Of a DNA stretch of 64,000 bases, positions 49,959 through 56,771 are shown one piece after another (within the stretch, counting starts at the first letter, position 1; every line of letters starts with the position of its first letter). Location: the NCBI RefSeq assembly GCF_013001025.1, contig NZ_CP053021.1, forward strand, positions 806,001 to 870,000. Reading direction: 5' to 3'. The position numbers and the translations under genes are program-made. The stretch comes from Sphingobium yanoikuyae (GTDB lineage: Bacteria; Pseudomonadota; Alphaproteobacteria; Sphingomonadales; Sphingomonadaceae). Under the pieces are notes generated by a model. It searched no databases and was not told the DNA's origin. It saw only the letters and a list, made by a program, of their open reading frames with translations.

Positions 49959-52256
49959 ATGGTGCGGTCGTCTTTCTTTTTTTCCGGGGCGGCGATCGTC
50001 GCACTGGCCGGTTCTGCCCTGGCCAGCCCGGCGCTGGCGGGGCAGGCGCCGGATGCCGATATGGACCAGGCTCGCGCCGACATCATCGTCACCGGCGAAA
50101 AGAGCGCCCGCACCCTGCAGCAGACGCCGACCAGCATCGCCGTCGTCACGCCCGAGACGATCGAGCGCGAGGCGCTGATCACCATCCAGGACGTCTATAA
50201 CCGCACCGCCAACCTGTCCGAAACCTATGGCTCGTCCGGCTTCACCATCCGCGGCATCAGCAACAGCGGCGTCGGCGCGGGCGGGCAAGCAGACGCCGCC
50301 AGCGTCTATGTCGATGGCGCGCCGGTGCCCAAATGGGCGCTTTATGGCGGCCCGACCGACCTGTGGGATGTGCAGCAGGTGGAAGTGCTGCGTGGCCCGC
50401 AATCGACCATCCAGGGCCTCAACGCGCTGGCCGGCGGCATCGTCATCACCAGCAAGGATCCCTCGCTGACCCGTTGGGGCGGCGACGCGCGCGTGCTGTG
50501 GAGCGAATATGATGATCGCACCTTCTCCGCCGCGATCGGCGGACCGATCATCAAGGATGAACTGGGCATCCGCCTGTCGGCCGAGCGCCGCAACGATCGC
50601 GGCCTCATCTACAATGTCACCCGCGACGAATATAGCGATGCGCTGGAATCGCTCAATCTGCGCGGCAAGATCAAGTGGACGCCCCAGGCCATTCCGGGAT
50701 TGGAGGCAGTCGCCAGCTATAATCGCGTGCGGCGAGACGGCGGCTATCTCTACGAATATGCCCGCACCGACGTGCCCAATTATTTCAATCACCGTATCGC
50801 CACCGGCGATCAGCCCAGCCGGGGCAAGATCGACAGCGACCTTGCCGTCTTCAACGTCAGCTATCCGCTGGCCCAGGGGCTGAAACTGTCGAGCGTCACC
50901 TCCTGGAACCGCTCGCGCGTCCATTCGGTGATCGATACCGACGGCACGCCGCAGGATATCCAGGCGATCGACAATCGCTATAATTACCGTACCCTGACCC
51001 AGGAAATGCGCCTCAACTATGATGGCGAACGGCTGAGCGGCCTGCTGGGCGCCTGGTATTATCGCCGCACCGGCAGCATCGACCAGAATAGCCGGGTGAA
51101 CATCGATACGCCGACCGCCACCATCGCCGCCCTGCTGCGCGCCAATGGCGCGACCGCAGCGCAGGCGACCTTCCTCAGCAATGCCTATGCGGCACAACTG
51201 CCGGTCATCCCGGTCGCCTATTCCGCCGACCAGCCTGAAAAGGTGGAGACGATGGCGCTGTTCGGCGACGCTCGTTTCAAGCTGACCGACCGGCTGACCC
51301 TGATCGGCGGCTTCCGCTACGATCATGAGCGCAACCGCTATGCTGCGCAAACCGTGGCGACCTTCAACGGCACGCTGCCCAATGCCAATTTCCTCGGCGC
51401 GGCCTATGCCCCGATCATTTCGCTGATCAACCAGGGCGTTCTGGGGCTGGTCGACGATGCCTCCTCGCCGCTGGCGTCCAACAGCCGCAGCTTCAACGCC
51501 TTCCTGCCCAAGGCCGGGATCAGCATGGACTGGACGCCGGACCTCACCACCGCCTTCACCGTCCAGCGCGCCTATCGCTCGGGCGGCTCCAGCCAGAACC
51601 CGGCCCGCGCCCTGCTGGTCGCCTATGATCCGGAATATAGCTGGAATTATGAAGGCTCGCTGCGCTCCAAATGGCTCGACGGGCGCCTGACGCTCAATGC
51701 CAATGCCTTCTACATGACGTGGAAGGACCAGCAGGTCACCGCCTATTTCGGACAGAATGCCTATGATTACAACACGGTGAACGCGGCCGGATCGCATCTT
51801 TACGGGTTCGAGGTGGAAGCGAATGCCACGATCGCGCGGGGCATCGATCTCTATGGCTCGGTCGGCCATGTCCGCACCAAATTCACCGATTTCGTCCTGC
51901 CCGCAGGGGCGACCAGCACGGTTGACCTCACCGACACCCAATTCCCCTATGCGCCGCGCTGGACCCTGTCGGGCGGCATCAATGCGCAGTTCGGGCCGGG
52001 CTTCGTCGCCAATCTCAACGCCAATTACCGTTCGTCGGTCTTCACCGGCGTCGGTCAGGATCAGGGCCAGTACAAGGTCGGCGGCCGCACGGTCGTGAAT
52101 GGCAAGATCGGTTATGAAACCGATCATTGGTCGCTGTTCGTCTTCGCCCGCAACATCCTCAACGAGGATTATATGCAGTACCAATATGCCGCGATTCATC
52201 AGGCGATCCTGGGCGAACCCCAGACCGTCGGCGTCGGCGCGAGCGTCCATTGGTGA
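49959..52256 (+). CDS. TonB-dependent receptor, probably siderophore/iron type
   Basis: 765 residues, signal peptide to about 27, DIIVTGEKSARTLQQTPTSIAVVTPETIE (Ton box and plug start), RGISNSGVGAGGQADAASVYVDG, VEVLRGPQSTIQGLNALAGGIVITSKDP, barrel and terminal Trp (VGVGASVHW). The shorter length and plug type fit iron-siderophore receptors rather than the polysaccharide class. It overlaps the next gene by 4 bases and leads a three-gene operon with a PepSY reductase-like protein. No ACCGGT operator lies upstream, so it is regulated separately; a Fur site is not evident. Confidence 0.9.
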   Translation: MVRSSFFFSGAAIVALAGSALASPALAGQAPDADMDQARADIIVTGEKSARTLQQTPTSIAVVTPETIEREALITIQDVYNRTANLSETYGSSGFTIRGISNSGVGAGGQADAASVYVDGAPVPKWALYGGPTDLWDVQQVEVLRGPQSTIQGLNALAGGIVITSKDPSLTRWGGDARVLWSEYDDRTFSAAIGGPIIKDELGIRLSAERRNDRGLIYNVTRDEYSDALESLNLRGKIKWTPQAIPGLEAVASYNRVRRDGGYLYEYARTDVPNYFNHRIATGDQPSRGKIDSDLAVFNVSYPLAQGLKLSSVTSWNRSRVHSVIDTDGTPQDIQAIDNRYNYRTLTQEMRLNYDGERLSGLLGAWYYRRTGSIDQNSRVNIDTPTATIAALLRANGATAAQATFLSNAYAAQLPVIPVAYSADQPEKVETMALFGDARFKLTDRLTLIGGFRYDHERNRYAAQTVATFNGTLPNANFLGAAYAPIISLINQGVLGLVDDASSPLASNSRSFNAFLPKAGISMDWTPDLTTAFTVQRAYRSGGSSQNPARALLVAYDPEYSWNYEGSLRSKWLDGRLTLNANAFYMTWKDQQVTAYFGQNAYDYNTVNAAGSHLYGFEVEANATIARGIDLYGSVGHVRTKFTDFVLPAGATSTVDLTDTQFPYAPRWTLSGGINAQFGPGFVANLNANYRSSVFTGVGQDQGQYKVGGRTVVNGKIGYETDHWSLFVFARNILNEDYMQYQYAAIHQAILGEPQTVGVGASVHW

Positions 52257-52816
52257 TCACGCTCGCCAGCCTGCTGCTCATCGCCGGCGGCGCCCTGGGC
52301 GCTGCCCTGTTGCGCCGCTCCTGGGTGCGGCGGGACCGCTCCGTGCTTGGCCTGCTGCTGGCGGGATGGGGCGTATTGATCGGCCTGCTGGTCGCTGCCT
52401 TCCTGCTGATCGGGCCGGTCAAGGGGCTGGCCTTGGGACTGGCGATGGAGGGGATCGGCGCGCTCGCCATCATCTGGTTCGGCCGGGTCCGGCGCAAGGC
52501 GGCACGGGTGCGCGATGGCGATGTCGCGCCCGAGCCGCTGGAGGAACCGGGCCGCTTCTGGCGCGGGGTGCTCCGCGCCTTGCTCGCCGGGCCGCTCGGC
52601 ATGACGGCGGCGATGGGTGTCGCCTTTTGCGTTACGGTCTATCTGCCCGGTGATCCGCGCACCCGGATCGTGCTTGGCGGCCTGTTGCTGCCGATCCTGT
52701 GGGGGCTGGCCATGACCTGGACCCTGGCGGACCGCCGCCTGCTCCGCGCGACCGCCGTGCTGGTCGGCACCAGCATCATCGGCTTCGGCCTTGCCGCCTT
52801 GGGAGGGGCCGCATGA
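52253..52816 (+). CDS. Membrane protein of the iron-uptake operon
   Basis: 187 residues. GTG start (GTGA overlap with the receptor stop), about five transmembrane helices (LASLLLIAGGALGAALL, GLLLAGWGVLIGLLVAAFLL, LAMEGIGALAIIWFG, then two near the end) and a basic cytoplasmic loop. Small membrane proteins of this sort sit between siderophore receptors and PepSY reductases. No named family recognised with confidence. Confidence 0.7.
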   Translation: MITLASLLLIAGGALGAALLRRSWVRRDRSVLGLLLAGWGVLIGLLVAAFLLIGPVKGLALGLAMEGIGALAIIWFGRVRRKAARVRDGDVAPEPLEEPGRFWRGVLRALLAGPLGMTAAMGVAFCVTVYLPGDPRTRIVLGGLLLPILWGLAMTWTLADRRLLRATAVLVGTSIIGFGLAALGGAA

Positions 52817-54306
52817 ACGACCAGAGCGTCCAGACCAACAGCCGGGCGAAGAAATGGCGCTGGCCCTTGTCGCCCGAAACGGTGCGATCGGTGCTCAGCA
52901 GCCATTCGGTGCTGGGCCTCGCCTTTGCCGCGATCATCTACATCGTGTGCCTGACCGGCACGGTCGCGGTGTTCGCGCCCGATCTGGAGCGATGGGAAGT
53001 GCCGGCGACGCCGGTGGTGACCAGCCTGTCGGATGCCTCGGCTGCCCGCGCCATCGCCGAAGCGGCCAGGCGCGCGCCGGCCGACACCACCCTCTATCTG
53101 TCGCTGCCCACTGCGAAACAGGATGGCGCCAGCCTGACCGCCTTCAGCGCGACCTATGAACATAAATGGGGCGTGGCGGCCGATGGCGCGCTGTCCGATC
53201 TGGAAGCGGTCTGGACCGAATTCCTGATCCACCTCCATATCAACCTGCATCTGCCGCGCAGCTGGGGGCAGTTCATCGTCGGCCTAACCGGCGTGGCGCT
53301 GCTTTCCTCCCTGGTGTCGGGCATATTGGCACATCCGCGCGTACTGCGCGATGCCTTCCATCTGCGGTTGGGCGGTTCGCGCCGGCTGCAGGAGGCGGAT
53401 CTGCACAATCGCCTCGGCATCTGGGCCTTGCCCTTTCATTTCACCCTGGCGCTGACCGGCGCGCTGCTCGGCCTCAGCACCATCATCGTCGCGATGCTGG
53501 CCATGCTGCTCTATCGCGGCGACATGGGGAAGGTCTATGAACTCTTCCTCGATCCGCCGCCCAAGGTTGACGCGCGCGCCATGCCAATTCCCGATATTGC
53601 GAGGCTGATCGCCGATGCCCGCGCCCGCGCGCCGGCGGCCGTTGCGGACAATATCATGGTCGAACGGCCCGGCCGCGCCGATATGCGCATCTCGATCCAT
53701 AGCGGTCGGCCCAAGCTGCTGACCCAGCAGGACGAGGTGCAATATGATGCGCGCGGGCAACTGCTCCATCAGGAGCAGCCGCAGGATCTGGTCGCCGGCA
53801 CCCGAATGCTGAGCGGCATCGGCCAGCTGCATTTCGGCTGGTTCGGCGGGCTGCCCGTGCGGATCGCCTATGGCCTGCTCGGCATTGCGCTCTGCATCGT
53901 TACCTCCAGCGGCGTGACCATCTGGCTGGCCCGCCGCCGCGATCGCGGCCGGCCCGCGCCGCAATGGGAACGGATCTGGGCTGCGATCTGCTGGGGTCAG
54001 CCGGTGATCCTGGTGCTGACCGCCGCGCTGGCCTTCGCCTTGCCTCAAACGCCGCTGCCGCTGGCCTGGATCGGCCTCACCATCCTGTCGGTGCGGGCCG
54101 CCGGCATGGCGAAGGCGCTGCCCGGCCCGCGCCTGTCGCGCGGCCTGCAATGGGCGCTGGTCGCCGGCCTGTTGATCGTCGCGCTTCTGCACGGCGCCCC
54201 GCTGCTGGCGGGCGGGCAGGGGCTGCTGGTCGACCTGTTGTTGCTTGTCGGTGGCCTCGGTCTGCTGCTCGCCCTGCTGCGCAGCCGCGCGCCAGCCAAG
54301 GCCTAA
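52813..54306 (+). CDS. PepSY-associated transmembrane protein (iron-reductase type)
   Basis: 497 residues. First helix SHSVLGLAFAAIIYIVCLTGTVAVF with conserved His, PepSY-type periplasmic part, LIHLHINLHLPRSWGQFIVGLTGVALLSSLVSGILAHPR with several His, NRLGIWALPFHFTLALTGALLG, LHFGWFGGLPVRIAYGLLGIALCIVTSSGVTIWLARRRD and further C-terminal helices. Such proteins (FoxB/FsrB-like) reduce ferric siderophore at the inner membrane; the His may bind haem. ATGA overlap with the previous gene. Confidence 0.85.
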   Translation: MNDQSVQTNSRAKKWRWPLSPETVRSVLSSHSVLGLAFAAIIYIVCLTGTVAVFAPDLERWEVPATPVVTSLSDASAARAIAEAARRAPADTTLYLSLPTAKQDGASLTAFSATYEHKWGVAADGALSDLEAVWTEFLIHLHINLHLPRSWGQFIVGLTGVALLSSLVSGILAHPRVLRDAFHLRLGGSRRLQEADLHNRLGIWALPFHFTLALTGALLGLSTIIVAMLAMLLYRGDMGKVYELFLDPPPKVDARAMPIPDIARLIADARARAPAAVADNIMVERPGRADMRISIHSGRPKLLTQQDEVQYDARGQLLHQEQPQDLVAGTRMLSGIGQLHFGWFGGLPVRIAYGLLGIALCIVTSSGVTIWLARRRDRGRPAPQWERIWAAICWGQPVILVLTAALAFALPQTPLPLAWIGLTILSVRAAGMAKALPGPRLSRGLQWALVAGLLIVALLHGAPLLAGGQGLLVDLLLLVGGLGLLLALLRSRAPAKA

Positions 54307-54323
54307 GGCAGAAACTTGCCATT

Positions 54324-54376
54324 CCCCTCCCGTAAACGGGAGGGGCAGCGAGACTTGCGCGCACAGCGCGCAAGTC
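54324..54376. repeat. Two-hairpin dispersed palindrome
   Basis: CCCCTCCCG/CGGGAGGGG (54324-54345, loop TAAA) and GACTTGCGCGC/GCGCGCAAGTC (54352-54376, loop ACA), both perfect. Same family as the CCCCTCCC elements at 3316, 11953, 12030, 41965 and 42033. Confidence 0.75.
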
Positions 54377-54507
54377 GCAGCGGGGTGGGCTTTCGCGCAA
54401 CTGCCCCGGCTTTCCTACTCGCCCCTTCTCTGATCTACCCTTGGGGATGCAAGAGCCGCCCCATCTCCTCGCCAGACCACCCGCCTGTTGCGTGGCTGTC
54501 GCTTCAT

Positions 54508-54661
54508 TGTCGCGTCGGCGCCGCGTCGAAAGCGCGCGGGTGTGACCCGTTTCCCCCGCCACTGTCGCGTCACAGGCGCATGACCGGCGCGTCGTGGGTG
54601 CATCACAGGCGCATTGGCCCGAAATAGCCCGCACGACACTGTGAACTTCGACTGTCGCGTC
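54508..54661. repeat. Short direct repeats in a non-coding stretch
   Basis: TGTCGCGTC occurs at 54508, 54563 and 54653. TCACAGGCGCAT occurs at 54570 and 54603. Spacing is irregular (55, 90; 33). Not CRISPR. Confidence 0.5.
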
Positions 54662-54681
54662 CCGTGTCGGCCCAATCGGCC

Positions 54682-56286
54682 TTAGAGCGCGCGAAAACGG
54701 AAGTCGGTGAAGCGCGCTTCGCCGGCACCGGCGGAATAGAGGCCGGGGCGCAGCATCAGGAAGCCGCCGCGCACATTATGGTGATAGCCCGACACTTCCA
54801 TGCCCCGGTCGAACCGTTTCCAGCTCCTGCCGTCGTCGCCGCTGATGTGAAAGCGGATGATGTGCCGGTCGTTGGTGACGCGCATCCGCATCCGGCGGCC
54901 ATGGGGATTGGCGGGGCGGCCGCGCTCGATCCCATATTGATGGGTGACGAACCGCTCCTGGTCGAAGCCCAGCCCGCAATACAACTGTTCGTCATAGAAG
55001 AGGAGAAGGCCGGCGACGCCACCCGGCGCGATCTCGATCGTGCATTCGAACTGATAGGCCTGATCGCCCGCCACCAGCAGCAAGGGCGACGAACTGGAGG
55101 GGGCGGTGCCGCTGGCCTTCAGGACCAGCGATCCGCCCTCGACCCGCGCGCGCTGCGCCTCCTGCGGCGCCGGCTTGAAGAAGTTCCAGCGCGAACCGAG
55201 GTGCAGCGCACTGAAATCATCCGACAGTGGCTGGCCATGCGGCCCGGCCTGGCCGCCCCTGGGCTTGGCGATCGGTTGCGACAGATCGCCGCCGGTCATG
55301 CGGAACCAGCCATCCGCCGTCCATTCGACCGGGTCGAGCAACGTCTGCCGCCCCAATGTCCAATAGCCATTTTCATAGCCATGATAGACCGACCACCAAC
55401 TGCCATCCGGTCCCTCGACCAAGGTGGCATGGCCGCGCGACCACCATTTTTCGGCGCGGTCGACGGTGCGCACGATCGGGTTGGCCGGGCAATTTTCCCA
55501 GGGGCCATGGATCGACCGCGACCGGGCGGCGATCACCATATGCCCGGTCGGCGGTCCGGCCGTGCCGCCCACGGCGGTCACCAGATAGAAATAGCCCTTA
55601 TGGCGCAAAATCTTGGGGCCTTCGGGCGAGAAACCCTCGACATCCCAGTCGTCGGGATAGTGCCAGGGGTCATAGACATGTTCGGGCTGGCCGACGGTCG
55701 CCAGACCATCGTCGGTCAGGCGCACCCGGTCGCCGCCCGACAGGAACAGCCAGCGCGATCCATCCTCGCCCACCGCATGGCCGGGATCGATATGGTTGGG
55801 CAGATGCAGGTCGATCGGATCGCTCCACGGCCCCTCGATCCGATCGGCCCAGATCACATAGCTGGTGTTGGGAGACGCCTTGACCGGGATGTAGAGATAA
55901 TAGCGGCCCTTGTGCCTGCACAGTTCAGGCGCCCAGACCGATCCGATATTCTTGTGCAGCGCCGGGCCGATCGGCCGCCAGTTCACCAGGTCGCGCGAAT
56001 GCCAGATGATGAGTCCGGGATAGGAATCGAAGGTCGAGAAGGTCATGTAATAATCCGCGCCATCCTTGAGGATGGTGGGATCGGGATGATCGCCCGCGAT
56101 CAGCGGATTGAGGAAGCGGCCGTCGCCCAGATCGGCGATGCGCTGATTGTCGAAGCCGCGCCGCCAGTCGGGCGCGGGGGCAGGCGTGTCCGGTGGAGCA
56201 GGGGGTGCCGCCCGCGCCTCGCTCAAACCACCTGCCAGCGCCGCCGAAGCCGTCGCCAGCAATGCGTCCCGTCGGCTGACTGCCAT
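54682..56286 (-). CDS. GH43-family glycosidase with C-terminal beta-sandwich, Tat-exported
   Basis: 534 residues. Twin-arginine signal (SRRDALLATASAALAGGLSEARA). The five-blade propeller of GH43 follows: NPLIAGDHPDPTILKDGADYYMTFSTF with the catalytic base Asp, SVWAPELCRHKGRYYLYIPV, and EGFSPEGPKILRHKGYFYL with the acid Glu. From about residue 345 there is a lectin-like beta-sandwich (SDDFSALHLGSRWNF). Acts on arabinan or xylan side chains. An ACCGGT operator lies 18 bases before the ATG, so it belongs to the LacI regulon although 13 kb from lacI. Confidence 0.88.
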   Translation of the reverse strand: MAVSRRDALLATASAALAGGLSEARAAPPAPPDTPAPAPDWRRGFDNQRIADLGDGRFLNPLIAGDHPDPTILKDGADYYMTFSTFDSYPGLIIWHSRDLVNWRPIGPALHKNIGSVWAPELCRHKGRYYLYIPVKASPNTSYVIWADRIEGPWSDPIDLHLPNHIDPGHAVGEDGSRWLFLSGGDRVRLTDDGLATVGQPEHVYDPWHYPDDWDVEGFSPEGPKILRHKGYFYLVTAVGGTAGPPTGHMVIAARSRSIHGPWENCPANPIVRTVDRAEKWWSRGHATLVEGPDGSWWSVYHGYENGYWTLGRQTLLDPVEWTADGWFRMTGGDLSQPIAKPRGGQAGPHGQPLSDDFSALHLGSRWNFFKPAPQEAQRARVEGGSLVLKASGTAPSSSSPLLLVAGDQAYQFECTIEIAPGGVAGLLLFYDEQLYCGLGFDQERFVTHQYGIERGRPANPHGRRMRMRVTNDRHIIRFHISGDDGRSWKRFDRGMEVSGYHHNVRGGFLMLRPGLYSAGAGEARFTDFRFRAL

Positions 56287-56303
56287 GACCCTCTCCCGAT
56301 TAT

Positions 56304-56317
56304 TGATACCGGTTACC
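56304..56317. promoter_or_regulatory. ACCGGT operator of the GH43 gene
   Basis: TGATACCGGTTACC, keeping the ACCGGT core and one arm; 18 bases upstream of the GH43 ATG on the minus strand. Weaker match than the lyase and TBDR sites. Confidence 0.55.
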
Positions 56318-56339
56318 TAAGGGCCATGACCTGATGCTG

Positions 56340-56732
56340 TCAAATGGCGCGGACCTGATCCTCGTAAAGCTCCAGCGGCAGTCCGTCTGGGTCGGCGAAG
56401 AAGGTGAAGCGCCGGTCGGTATATTCGTCCACCCGCACCGGTTCGCACACCACGCCATGGCTTTCGAGCCGGGCGACCTCCGCATCCAGGTCGCTGACGG
56501 CAAAGGCAAGGTGGCGCAGGCCACAGGCTTCCGGGCGCGAGGGGCGCGGCGGCGGATTGGGGAAGGAGAAAAGCTCGATCTGCGCGTCGCCGACGGCCAG
56601 ATCGCATTTCCAGCTGTCGCGTTCGGCGCGATAGACCTCGTTCAGCACGGCAAAGCCGAGAATGTCGACATAGAAATGGCGGGACCGGGCATAGTCGGAC
56701 CCGATGATGGCGATATGATGGATGGCGTGCAT
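56340..56732 (-). CDS. VOC-family protein (glyoxalase-I-like, YaeR type)
   Basis: 130 residues in two betaalphabetabetabeta units: AIHHIAIIGSDYARSRHFYVDILGF, RHLAFAVSDLDAEVARLESHG, FFADPDGLPLELYE. Metal ligands His (IHHIAI), Glu (IELFSF), His (RHLAF) and Glu (LELYE) are all present. The YaeR/SMU1112c branch has no proven substrate. Follows mprF by 39 bases on the same strand and may be the last gene of that operon. Confidence 0.85.
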   Translation of the reverse strand: MHAIHHIAIIGSDYARSRHFYVDILGFAVLNEVYRAERDSWKCDLAVGDAQIELFSFPNPPPRPSRPEACGLRHLAFAVSDLDAEVARLESHGVVCEPVRVDEYTDRRFTFFADPDGLPLELYEDQVRAI

Positions 56733-56771
56733 CGCCCAGCGCTATCGCGGGATGCGCCCGTCGCGCAATGG

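Larger units (their letters stand above)
54307..54681. other. Intergenic stretch with palindromes and short direct repeats, no gene
   Basis: 375 bases between the PepSY gene and the convergent GH43 gene. The left part is a double palindrome; the right part holds repeated TGTCGCGTC and CACAGGCGCAT words. No frame here has coding character. Confidence 0.6.

Noticed and set aside
54508..54661. CRISPR-like array
   Set aside because: Repeats are only 9-12 bases, irregularly spaced and without spacers of constant length or cas genes.
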